A DNA stretch of 64,000 nt, taken from assembly GCA_958510825.1 (NCBI GenBank), contig OY294046.1, positions 4,898,001-4,962,000 on the forward strand, written 5' to 3'. Position 1 is the stretch's first letter; the number at the start of each line of letters is the position of its first letter. A model generated the notes under the pieces. That model had not been told where the DNA came from. It made no database searches and saw only the letters and a program-made list of their open reading frames with translations. The DNA comes from Brachypterus glaber. Lineage: Eukaryota > Arthropoda > Insecta > Coleoptera > Kateretidae. Positions 1-9,806 of the stretch are shown here, in pieces. Both the position numbers and the translations under genes were made by a program.

Positions 1-1180
1 GAAGAATTTGTACTTGTTTTTGTGTTTAATAAGCTGTTTTACGTATTCTTTAATAATTTTGCATATCATGCACATTTTTTGTTGCACTGTGATAAAATCC
101 AAATATAATATTTTTAGGGAACTTTCTTTTTGGGTTGGTATTGAAGACCTAAATTTATGTTGCCTAACATATTGGACTACTGTCCATTGCTAAAATAGAT
201 TTCTACGTGTAAGATAATAATTTTTATACTTAAATAATAAGTCCCACATAAGAGTAATCGAGAATTTGCGTGTTTTAACAAATACTTGTATGACTTGCTT
301 AAAATTTTAGCGTAGGTAATATAAATTTCATTAAACAACAATGGAAAATTAATTATTAAATATATGTGGGAGAAAATTCGCCCAGTCCATAGCTAAAGAT
401 AATATACCGCGTCGCTTTTTGAAAGGCCCCACCCTGAATATCCAGAGAACAAAGAAAAATATCAAAATTCTGAAGAAGTGGTCAATTTGATTTATCATTA
501 TTAATAACCTTACAAATACCAAAAATTGAATTTTTATCAATCAGAACCGGGTCTAACTCACTCACATATATTTTATTTTTTGTTCTATGAAGGGCAAGAA
601 AAACTTTGTGAGTTTTTTTTTACTCGAACTGACCCTTAATTAAAAATATAAAAGTTATCAATTAATAACCTTTTGGTTAAGCTTATATTTTTTTTTCAAA
701 TTTTAAAATCCTACCCTTCCATACCAAAAGGCCCTTACTGTATTATACATTACCAATATACTGTATATTACATGTTTTATGCAAATAACCTCGCCTTTAA
801 TCTACGTTAAAATTAACGTAGTAAATTTTAGAGAAACGTGAATTTGGTAACTAAAATAGTGTATCACTCTGGGGAGGAAATAACTAGTAATATAAAGTAG
901 TTATCTAACTTTGTGTAAATTATTATGCAAATAAAATGTTAATAGATAGGGAAAAGGAGGGGAACACCACGCAGCGGATAATTCCGGGCGTTTAAATATC
1001 TAAAATATTAAAAGTTATTTTACACTGATAAAAAAATCTAAAAATATTAATACAAAACGTTGTTGTGTCCACTTTTAGGTATAGAATATAATTTTTACGA
1101 TTATTCTAAAACATTATAACCTTATATTAAATACAATATTCAAATATTTAAATTTACAACAACATTGTTGTCACTATAGT
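1..1180. other. AT-rich stretch, no gene recognised
   Basis: I see no coding region, RNA gene or clear repeat boundary here. ORFs are short and of low complexity. The sequence is AT-rich with homopolymer runs. Confidence 0.5.
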
Positions 1181-1316
1181 GCCGGTTTTTTATGAAAGTG
1201 ATCAATAAAATTGGTATATTGGGGTTTTTGAGGTTGTTAAAAGGAAATCTGATTATAACAAAATTCTTAGTTCACCCCCAAAGGGGCAGAGGGTAGTTTT
1301 CGTGAAAATTGGTATA
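1181..1316 (+). repeat. Dispersed repeat fragment (family also at 60.3 and 61.2 kb)
   Basis: The stretch with GTGAAAATTGG, GGGGTTTTTGAGGTTG and a C/G-rich CACCCCC...GGGGG block recurs at 60340-60540 and 61080-61370 in the same order. The family's downstream block (CGCGCGGAGGTG, then GGGCAGTGTAT) reappears at 1572-1625, beyond the inverted-repeat arm that splits this copy. Element class is unknown. Confidence 0.6.
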
Positions 1317-2202
1317 CTTTTACTTTATTGAGTGGATAATTATTTATTTTACCCACTCAACTGTCACTTGTCAAATTATTTTCTTGTAAATGCCATTAAA
1401 ATTTTTAATAAAAATATGAATTCCTAAGCTATTTATTGGATAAAACCTTGTATGGCACTCATGGGTAAACCGATATTGCCCTCTCGAAAATTAACCTGCT
1501 TGGCTGACGCCAGGTTAATTTTCTTATGGGCAAAATCTTACTTTACCCACTAGTACCATAAATAACTATTACGCGCGGAGGTGAAAAATGGGAAAGTTTT
1601 TTTACTGGGCAGTGTATTTCTGTTGTGTACTGTTATGATTTCTGTTATTCAATTATATTTATCCAATATAATAAGAATTATTTAAATGTTCTGATTATAG
1701 AAGTAACTAGATTACAAGTTATTCAATTAGATAAACCAATTATCATTACAGTACTTGTATAATAATCTTGGGCTCTATACAAGACTGGGCTTAAAATAAT
1801 CCAATAAACATTGAAACGTAAAAATATAAATTGTCAATTTCAATTTTATTTTTATTGCAAAATACGATGAAAAGAAGCCAGCTGAAAAGTAAAGGATTTC
1901 ATAGGATGTTTTTTTCAGAGATTGATTTCTATTTTCAATACGATAATAGTTATTTATGGTACTAGTGGGTAAAATAAGATATTGCCCATGAGAAAATTAA
2001 CCTGCGAGGCGTCAGCCAAGCAGGTTAATTTTCGAGAGGACAATATCGGTTTACCCATAGGTTCCATACAAGGTTTTATCCAATAAATAGCTTAGGAATT
2101 CATATTTTAATTAAAAATTTTAATGACATTTACAAGAAAATAATTTGACAAGTGACAGTTGAGTGGGTAAAAGAAATAATTATCCACTCAATAAAGTAAA
2201 AG
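1317..2202. repeat. Inverted pair of ~255-bp repeats
   Basis: Positions 1317-1571 and 1944-2202 are inverted copies of each other with few mismatches. Each arm has an internal hairpin (AAAATTAACCTGC facing GCAGGTTAATTTT). The 372-bp spacer begins with a fragment of the 1181-1316 family, so the left arm splits that family. This could be one fold-back element or two insertions of one 255-bp element in opposite orientation. Confidence 0.75.
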
Positions 2203-3122
2203 CCACGCGGGGGTTATTATTGAGTTTATCTATTTAAAATAAAGCTGGTAATTGTCTCATTATCTGTATGTATTGAATAAAGGGACTTTTTTTGATAACA
2301 AAGCGATATTTTTTTTGATAACCACTTTTTCTACATTTGCTCAACGTTTCATGATATTCTTAATCTGAAACCGGACGAACAAATCAAATTTTTTTTGACA
2401 TAACGAGTGTAACCCGTTATTTAACTCTCTGTAAAATTATTTAAAAAATTCTGTGAAATGTTTTTCTTCTCATCTCGCGGAAATGATGATTTATGCTGAA
2501 ATTTTCAGATAAACTTATTTTTATTCATCTTATTCGATATTGATTCTTGCTATAGATATTGTAACCCAAAATAAATATTTTATTTGAAAAATATGTTAAT
2601 ATAAATACCAAAGAACTTTTACCTCAAGAATGAACATGATGAAATCTACCGTATGCTTTGTTTGAATCGAGAACCAACTACGGTGAGGGGCTGGTGGGGA
2701 GTGACTATTGTTTACACTTAGTACGCGTAAAGAGAGAGAGAAAGAATGTGTTAACTCACAGTCTAATGTAGTAAACTTTGTCAAGCAATACAGTGTTGCC
2801 GGTTGAAATACCTGCTTTAGATATTTTATTGTAAATTTTAAGAAATATTAGTTTTATTTGAGTTTTATATGAACTAGTAGTTTAATTTTAATAAATTTAA
2901 TTATATAACATTATCAAACATAATTATAGTGTCGTAGTATAGTAGTTTTTTAAAATTTTAATGCAGGTATAAAGATTTATCATAATGATAAAGTGAAAAT
3001 TACGCAACATCGCTCTGGTCACCAGAAGGTCAAAACGAGCGATACTTATGTTTACACCAGAAGCAGTATCGCGTACGTTTATGTAAACAAACAAAAAGAT
3101 GACACCTCCATAAACATTGGTC
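2203..3122. other. No gene recognised
   Basis: AT-rich sequence without supported coding. The short ORFs are not conserved motifs. The CTCTCTCTTT-type run near 2730 is low complexity. Confidence 0.4.
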
Positions 3123-3438
3123 TGAAATAACTTCTTGCGGATTCTAGAGAGTCCACTATGCGCAGAGTGCGAAGAGGATGAAACATCCTCTCATTACTTA
3201 GTAATGTGTCAGATACGACAGGATCAGGTTGCAAGTCTTTGAAACTCAAAGACTCAACCAAGAGGAACTAAGAGATCTCCCCTGGGCCAATATCCTGACC
3301 TTTATTGAAAGGACGGGCAGGTTCAAGGAGGACTCAAATTAGTAAATGGCTGGGATTGCCTGGGGTGACAAAAAGGGCCAGAAATGGCCTAGTTGTCCGG
3401 CTTTGGCCAACCCAAAAATTTACTACTACTACTACTAA
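3123..3438 (+). pseudogene. 3' end of a non-LTR retrotransposon (CCHC end, CTA tail)
   Basis: This is a 5'-truncated end of an I/R1-type non-LTR element. One frame reads a CX2CX7HX4C zinc knuckle (CAECEEDETSSHYLVMC, from 3159). After a frameshift, a second frame from 3265 reads ELRDLPWANILTFIERTGRF and stops at 3340-3342. The longer element at 40316-41382 ends with the same layout: an EELRTLAWTDIATFIRRSGRF peptide, a similar short 3' UTR (AAAAAGGGCC...AATGGCCTAGTTG) and a (CTA)n tail, here 3421-3438. It is a dead copy of that family and older than the 40-kb copy, because the reading frame is broken. Confidence 0.85.
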
Positions 3439-4236
3439 CTTCTTGAGGTAAAAGTTCTTTGACAAATACATACAGTTTGATTTAACAGTCACCCACCGGT
3501 GGGTGCACCCTTGATATTTATAGCTTTTAAAATGTGATCCTCGCCTCTGACGGAAAATTTTAATAACTAAAAAAAGGTCTCAACTCTGCTACTCCGATTT
3601 TTCCACTGATACTAAAAATTTCCCATTTAGTGGTACAGTTACCACTCAATTTTTCCAACTAGTAAATTGAATGCTTAAAAAAAGGGCATTGGGTATCCCA
3701 ACCCCCTGGGGGTTTGGGTAACTGTGGATACACCCTATGTATTCATGTAAATATTATAATATGATCTTTAAATAGCGTCCAATGAAAGAAAAGAAAATGT
3801 AATTAATGAAGAATACGATACATCAATGTCTAACATAATTATTATTTTGCTTATCATATGTTATTATTACACTCCTCCCAGCTTTACAGAAGAGGAGCAA
3901 CAGGGTTCCAGAAGTTATGACTTTTTTTTTTAATTTTAAAGGTCTTACCCTCCATTGGGGTGAGTAGATTACTATCCTATCTTTTCAAAATTAAAAAAAT
4001 AGAAACGGCGCACAGACGTTTTTTGCAAAAATAATCGTTCCTCCAGATTTAATTTTATTTACTCCCTATTAAAGACAATAAAAATGGGTTTTGCACTGTA
4101 TGTAGATCTGGGATAAGTTGGGAAGAACCCTGAACCCAACTTTAGGGTGCCAGAAATAGCACATTCGATTTTTTCACCCCGGTCAAAAATATTTGGTAAT
4201 ACATATGTCCTAGCCATATATAAATATTTGATTATA
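3439..4236. other. Unclassified repeat-like region
   Basis: No gene is seen. The part at 3540-3720 contains phrases such as GAAAATTTTAATAACTAAAAAAAGG and TTTTTCCACT that resemble units at 50840-51100, so part of it belongs to a dispersed low-complexity family. Confidence 0.4.
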
Positions 4237-4568
4237 TATACAGGGTGTCCCAAAAAATGTTTTTTTTTTTTAAATTAGAAGATTTTTCTACATTTTTTAC
4301 ACTTTTAATTCCCACGACGAATAAAAAAACATATTTTTTATGCAAAAAAGAGTTTTAGAGTAGTAAAGGAATAACCTTTATTTTTTTAGAATTTAAACAG
4401 AATCGGCCATGTTGTGATCTTAAAAATTTATAATTTTATTATTATTATTATTATAACTAACCAACGTTTTTGCATAAAAAATATGTTTTTTTATTTGTCA
4501 TATTTGTACTATGGGAATAAAAAGTGTAAAAGATGTAGAAAAATCGTCTAAAAAAAACAATTTTTGAT
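4237..4568. mobile_element. Palindromic MITE-like repeat starting ACAGGGTGTCCC
   Basis: The arms at about 4250-4360 and 4460-4565 are inverted copies: ACATATTTTTTATGCAAAAA faces TTTTTGCATAAAAAATATGT, and a TTTCTACAT/ATGTAGAAA stretch and an ACACTTTTA/TAAAAAGTGT stretch also pair. The left edge, TATACAGGGTGTCCC, is a common insect mariner-type MITE end. The matching right end is not present, so the copy is incomplete. Confidence 0.6.
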
Positions 4569-4744
4569 ATTTTCTCTCCCGCGCATATCTTGAACTACTG
4601 CGCAAATTGTCTGCCAGCCAACAATAACAACGGGCGAGTCTACTGTATATCTACGTGGGGTAAGGCCGGCAAACCCTTTACCGTAAGACAACAGGGGCTT
4701 TGAGTCAAGATAATAACCCTTGATTCTCTGTTGCTATTTTAAAT

Positions 4745-4943
4745 GTCATGCATTTAAGGAAAAAATCCTTGACACAAAGATTTTTCTACCAAGAGAATAA
4801 TTAAAGGAAAGCAAAGTCACAGATAATCTTAAACCAAGGATACATGATCTTAAAAGATGATTATTACCTCGATTTAAGATAATATAAATCCAAGATAATT
4901 TATTATCTTCTGCCAAGATAACCTTTTTTTCTGTGTGAATGTC
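4745..4943 (-). mobile_element. Partial copy of the AAGATAAT-rich MITE of 37 kb
   Basis: On the minus strand this matches 37041-37198 closely: the terminal ACACAGAAAAAAAGGTTATCTTGG, then repeated AAGATAAT and ATCTT words. Only one terminus is recognisable. Confidence 0.7.
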
Positions 4944-5068
4944 CCAATAGAATGTAAACTAAGTTTAATCTAGAACTTCACCAGGAAAAAAACTACTTCT
5001 AAATACGAGGAGTATACTGTACAATACGAAGCCTATATCTTTACAGTTTATGTTTAATCAAAGGGTCA

Positions 5069-5287
5069 TTGCTAACTATGTTGACTATGCAGACATGGAT
5101 TCCGCAGCACAATATTGATCAGGTGGGCAGCGGCATGGCTTCGACGAGCGTTAAAGTTACGTTGGTTATGTTTATCACAATATTCGGTATCTTGTTGCTA
5201 GAACAGGGTTACCTTACTTCAACCCTTTTCGAGAAAATGGCAGTTAGGGAGATAATTTCACGGTTTGAACATAGAAAAAGTTCTTAG
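5069..5287 (+). other. Unrecognised 72-aa ORF
   Basis: An open frame from ATG to TAG with slightly higher GC than its surroundings. It contains a hydrophobic run (VTLVMFITIFGILLLEQGYL) that could be one membrane segment. I do not recognise a family. No splice signals or neighbours support it, so it may be chance. Confidence 0.15.
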
Positions 5288-5329
5288 ACATAAATGTTCA
5301 CAAATCGTTTTTAAGGGAGCTACTGTTTC

Positions 5330-6026
5330 TTAACCCTCCAGTAGTGGCGCCTATTTAATGACGTGAGTGGTGGCCCCGGTCTCAGAGACCGGGTTATCAC
5401 AAAATGGTCATTATTTCATTTTTAACCAATTGTTATAAAATATTTGTAATGTGGTGTTAGAAAAAAGTATATTTAACACTTTAACTGCCCCCATAAGGTT
5501 TTTTATGGACCTCATGGACGTGTGGGAAAACGTATCATAAATCAAATGTGATTCATGTGACAGTCAACGTGTTAACTTATTTTTATTGTCACTTTATTAT
5601 ACATGTCAATAGTTAACAAAAAAAAATTCTAGGTATAAAATTAAAATTTAATTCTCTTTGGTAATATTAAATAAAAAATATAAAAATAAAAACAAAATTC
5701 CCTCTATAAAATACTATTTAATTAAAAACAATAAAAACAGAATAAAATAAAAAAAAAATATAATAAAAATATATAAATGTATAAAATTACCATAAGTTTA
5801 ATTCCACTATATAAAACAAAAAGTGGTACGCGACTAGTAGCCCCGGTCTCGTACACCGTGTCACGCTGTAACGCTTCACATACTTGACTAATCAATACTA
5901 AATTGACACTTCGCATGGTCGAGGAATTAGTGACAGAACGGTTTTCCACTAGCTCTCGCTGCAAAATAGCACATGTTTTTACCTAACCCGGTCCCTGACA
6001 CCGTGACGCCACTACTGGAGGGTTAA
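5330..6026. mobile_element. piggyBac-like MITE with TTAA target sites
   Basis: The element begins TTAA-CCCTCCAGTAGTGGCG (5330) and ends CGCCACTACTGGAGGG-TTAA (6023-6026). These are perfect inverted ends of about 16 bp next to a TTAA duplication. A TTAA target and ends starting CCC are hallmarks of piggyBac elements. There is no transposase ORF, so it is non-autonomous, and a smaller TTAA element is nested inside at 5473-5575. Confidence 0.85.
5473..5575. mobile_element. Nested 103-bp piggyBac-like MITE
   Basis: TTAA-CACTTTAACTGCC at the left faces GACAGTCAACGTG-TTAA at the right. The imperfect inverted ends are flanked by TTAA on both sides, inside the larger element at 5330-6026. The terminal word CAACGTGTTAA recurs at 35317-35327 and 53482-53495, marking a family. 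Confidence 0.7.
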
Positions 6027-6337
6027 AAGTGCATTTAAGAGTAACTACTAGTAAGGACAGGGTCTTTTTAATTTTAATCAAAATTATAAAAATATTATTT
6101 TTATTCGCTTGTATTCCAAAGCGACATTTTTCGGTTAGAAATGTTAAGTTAAAAGTGACACTTTTGTTAAGAATTTGTCTTTTGTTTTATTTTGGGGGGC
6201 TGCAGCCCGCTAAAGTACTTTTGCGGCCCCTTATGGAAAATTGTCAGATAACTGACATAACCAAATTAAAACTAATTTTATTTTATTTTTACCTTTTTTT
6301 GTTAAACATATGCTTACAAGCGAATACAAAATAGCGT

Positions 6338-6455
6338 ATGATACACGGACCAGAAATAAATCTCGGTCTTACGCGGTTGTGAATCTCGGCTCACGCCTCG
6401 ATTCACAATCTCCGCATGCGACATTATTTCTCGTCCTTGGATCACAATATACTAT
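6338..6455. repeat. Imperfect palindrome
   Basis: GAAATAA..., GCGG and TTGTGAATC in the left half are mirrored by GATTCACAA, CCGC and TTATTTC in the right half, around a centre near 6390. It would fold as a long hairpin. Class is unknown. Confidence 0.6.
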
Positions 6456-6477
6456 TAAATATTCCATCAATCTATTT

Positions 6478-6735
6478 TAGAAGAATGCAGTTTCGGCTCG
6501 AAACTTTCGGGCTACTGGCGCTCTTTAGTACACTGACTGAGATTTTTTTTTAGACTTTATTCACATTAGAACTAAAGTCATTAGATATATCTATGTATGT
6601 GGAGACTTTGAATAGTAGCAAGTGGAAGACTTGTATGTCTCAAGCACAAATTATCATTAACGTGTTGGTCAGTTGCCCAAAAACTGCAGTCTACCAATAC
6701 TAATCTGTACGATGATTTATAGAAATATTTGATAG
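6478..6735 (-). mobile_element. Degenerate Penelope-like terminal fragment
   Basis: Read on the minus strand it contains a diverged version of the word seen at 34399-34427 (AAGAGCGCCAGTAGCCCGAAA near 6505-6530). It also shares CTACCAATA and CTGTACGATGAT with 30590-30670 and 34420-34450, and GACTTTGAATAGTAGCAAGT with 30450-30470. The Penelope assignment rests on the hammerhead-like core in the better copies. Confidence 0.45.
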
Positions 6736-7029
6736 ATAGAATATTTGACTCTTATGTAGTACACTGAAAATTGATTTTCGAACCTAGGTGAAACTTTTTT
6801 CCATACCCTTTAATGTAGAATCACCCTGCCTTCAGTATGGAACTTTTTATTGCGCATATTTTGGTTTCTATTTTTGATGCTCAGAACGTGAAATTTTCTT
6901 TTTAAGTGCAATTTTTTTAAAAATGGTTAAAGAGAACATTTTTTATGTTTTTTTTTTTAACTAATATATAAAATGTAAAAAAAAAGACACACAAAAAAGT
7001 TTGGGGCAAAAAAGTGACAAAACAAAAAT

Positions 7030-7226
7030 TATGTAGAATGACAGAGATGATATCCGCGCCGCGGCGCGCCGATTCAGGCAGGGCTGAGGGCTTGGGGCAC
7101 GGATTTGACAGATTATTTTTTATGTGTAGCCCACCTAGAAAAACGTCCCTAGGATTTTTTTTTCAAAAACACCTCCTTTCGAAAATATGATTTTTTTAAT
7201 TTTTTGCATAATTTTTAAATTTCTCG
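7030..7226. repeat. Repeat copy 1 (GATGATATCCGCGC...)
   Basis: The words GATGATATCCGCGC, GGGCTGA, CACGGATTTG, TGATTATTTTTT and TTTTTTTCAAAAAC occur in the same order at 8545-8680. The two copies lie on either side of the reverse transcriptase fragment. Confidence 0.6.
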
Positions 7227-8117
7227 AAAATAATAATAATAATAATATATTTATTTAGACTAGCTAATACAATCCACTGTACAATTTGTCAACTTAAAAA
7301 ATTACTAAAAACAAGAATACATTCAGGTACATTAAAAGTTTTCTAATATATGTTTTCTAAGATAGTTTTTATACCTATTGAAATTATCACAATACTTAAT
7401 ACTAGCCGGTAAGCCATTAAAACTAACCAAACCATTGTAAAATAGTGTTTTACTGTATTTATTTGATGATGCTTTGTTAACATAAATGTCATTATTTTGT
7501 CTTGTAGGATATTCATGTACATCACAATTAAATTTTATTTTGTTATTTAAGTATTTAGGTGTTAAATTATTTTTAATTTTAAATACAAATACCAGCGCTT
7601 TGTACGTAATTTTTTGCTTGACATACATAAAACATAATACGTTTAACATGGTTTGTATTGGTGTATACCTATTACAATTTAGTATAATTCTCATAACTTT
7701 ATTTTGTACTAATTGTAATTTACTATATTCATTTTGATTTAAGCTATAAAGAATTGAAGAACAATATTCAATGTGGGGTGCAATTAAAGCTTTATATAAT
7801 GTTATTTTAGTATTAATACTAATTTCATTTCCAATACGTCTAAGAAAATAAACTTTTTTATACATTTTATTAATGATGTACTTAAAATGACTCATGAAAT
7901 TTAGCCCCTGATCTATTATAACCCCTAAATATTTAATTTCATCTACTTTTTCTAAAATATTCCCATTAATTACAATGTTTATATCACTAAAATTATTAAT
8001 TTGACTAGACTTGCCTATTACCATATATTTTGATTTTTTTATATTAATACACAGAGAGTTATCACAGAGCCATTCATGAATTGATTCTAAATCACTGTTA
8101 ATTGCAATGTGACATTG
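7227..8117 (-). pseudogene. 5'-truncated non-LTR retrotransposon, C-terminal part of reverse transcriptase
   Basis: The minus-strand frame is open from the stop at 7332 up to about 8117, beyond the first ATG at 8024. It reads SDLESIHEWLCDNSLCIN, KYLGVIIDQGLNFMSHF and KALIAPHIEYCSSILY, ending GLVSFNGLPASIKYC...YLRKHILENF. These are the thumb and C-terminal landmarks of jockey/CR1-type reverse transcriptases (a YLGV.ID motif, then L...I.P..EY...ILY, then the PTR / F..GL..FN.LP end). The catalytic palm including the FADD box is missing, so the copy is 5'-truncated, as is usual for target-primed insertion. The 3' UTR has AATAAA and ends in a (TTA)n tail (7228-7247). The frame is otherwise intact, suggesting moderate age. 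I could not identify a target duplication. Confidence 0.88.
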
Positions 8118-8837
8118 ACGTGCAATAACTCAAAAACTGTTTAACCTAGGGAACTGCGGTTTTTGCCATTAACAAAATCATATTTTTTTCTATCAAATTA
8201 GTTTTGCCATTTATTAGTTTTTTTCAAGATGGCGGCGAAAAATTTTTAGGCCATTTTACTCAAAAACTCATTTTTTTAATTTTTTTGAAATTTTCATGAT
8301 CAACTACTAATTATGTGTACCTACTTTTGATTAAAAAAAAAATCAAAAATAGCACTTTTTTGTTATTTTTGCTAGAACCAATAATATGGCCAAAAAACAG
8401 AATTTTACCAACTTTTTCGTAGTAGGCGTTTGAAAATTCTCATTTTCTGGTTAAATACTGTCTGCATGTCCTATATTATACCCGTTTCATGATAATAGAT
8501 TTGTAAGGTATAGTATAATATTGTATAACAATATACATATTATATTGTGATGATATCCGCGCGGATCCAGCTAGGGCTGACGTCAAGGGTCACGGATTTG
8601 TCTGATTATTTTTTTGTGAGTAGCTCACCGACATCTACGAAAAATTTCAACAGAATTTTTTTCAAAAACGTCCCGTATACTAATAATTATTAGTTATAAT
8701 TATTAATCTTTTGGGATAAAAAAATAAAAACAAGATAAATAAAGCTAGTATTGAAAAAATATATAATATGTATTATATTATACCGGGTTATCCAAGGTTA
8801 AAGTTTTCGTTGGAACACCCGGTATTGTATACCTAAA
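8118..8837. repeat. Repeat-derived region with copy 2 of the 7030 repeat
   Basis: 8545-8680 repeats the 7030-7170 sequence. The rest is AT-rich. Near 8780-8825, ACCGGGTTATCC and GGAACACCCGGT form a short inverted pair typical of a small MITE. No gene is seen. Confidence 0.5.
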
Positions 8838-9728
8838 CTAACAATAATTTTCAAATATATCCTTGTACAAATAGTCATCGTCTTCTGGATATATTTTTTC
8901 TAGTTTTAGTGAAATTAAATATTGATCCAAAGGCTCCAATCTAATTTGTTTCAACCAGTTTCCTAGCCATAAATGGGCGTTTTCCAAATTATTTATTGAG
9001 TACATTTGTTTTGTTTTACTAGGTGGCAGCATACAAACATTAATATCTGGTAAGTTTGATTTTTTCAGTAAAATTTTTCCACCTCCTTCAGCATTTGTAA
9101 TAGTTAAATCATCTTCAGTGTTTATATACAGTAAATTTATGCCTTCTCTTATTGGTACATTTGTTCGTTCTTCTTTGAATATAAAGTTATCTTCGTCTAA
9201 TAAAAACTTGTTGTAGGTATCCTTGAAACCAATGATTTCGGATATTTGTTTATTGGGAACAAATAAGTTTAAATTGGACACAAATGTAAAGTAAAATGGA
9301 TAATATTTACTTGAGTTTGTTATGGTAAATATAAGAGCAAGTGCTCTTTCTTCAAGAGTCAGATGTAACTGGAATTTAAACGGAAAATTCCACATTGAAT
9401 CTGTGTATTGGTTATTTTCTATGCTAAATTTTGCTTCTATATCGTTATTCTTTAATTTTCTAGGTTCTTGTTCCACTTTCCACTGCAGTTTCGATAAAAA
9501 ACCGTTTTCTGGTCCCCACATACAATTACCAATATATGGAAATATAAACTGAATTCCCCCATCAATGTGATTCAAATAATAATAGTTCGTCGTTCTGCTG
9601 GTTAATAGTTGCTCTTTATCTAAAATTCTCCATGACGTTATACAACAGCCTAATAAGTTTACAGAACACGTAGTAAAATTTGACCTATCCAGGATAACCA
9701 CATTATTGGAAATTTGTAAAGTATTCAT
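8838..9728 (-). CDS. Glucose-6-phosphate 1-epimerase-like protein (galactose mutarotase fold), single exon
   Basis: Intact 296-aa frame. The open frame reaches a GTG at 9752, but in a eukaryote the first ATG, at 9726-9728, is the likely start (MNTLQISNN). Family landmarks: a beta-rich N-terminus with G..ITSW (27-33), GGIQFIFPYIG at 57-67 (family form GGIP.vFPqfG), ENGFLSKLQW at 74-83 (family HGFaR...W), WNFPFKFQL at 113-121, then FTITNSSKYYPFYFTF. The family interconverts the alpha and beta anomers of hexose 6-phosphates in the cytosol. Both catalytic histidines appear replaced: N75 in the HGFAR position and S151 or N152 where H.YF is expected. It may therefore be a non-catalytic sugar-binding paralog. 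There are no introns or signal peptide. A pogo-like element begins 78 bp upstream of the ATG. Family assignment is fairly sure; activity is doubtful. Confidence 0.85.
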   Translation of the reverse strand: MNTLQISNNVVILDRSNFTTCSVNLLGCCITSWRILDKEQLLTSRTTNYYYLNHIDGGIQFIFPYIGNCMWGPENGFLSKLQWKVEQEPRKLKNNDIEAKFSIENNQYTDSMWNFPFKFQLHLTLEERALALIFTITNSSKYYPFYFTFVSNLNLFVPNKQISEIIGFKDTYNKFLLDEDNFIFKEERTNVPIREGINLLYINTEDDLTITNAEGGGKILLKKSNLPDINVCMLPPSKTKQMYSINNLENAHLWLGNWLKQIRLEPLDQYLISLKLEKIYPEDDDYLYKDIFENYC

Positions 9729-9806
9729 ATTAAATTTGGTCAACAAAAACACGATGATATGACAAAAACTAAAACTGACAAATCGTCAAATTATAATTAA
9801 CTAAAG

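Noticed and set aside
7486..7737. Plus-strand 83-codon ORF
   Set aside because: Antisense shadow of the reverse transcriptase fragment.
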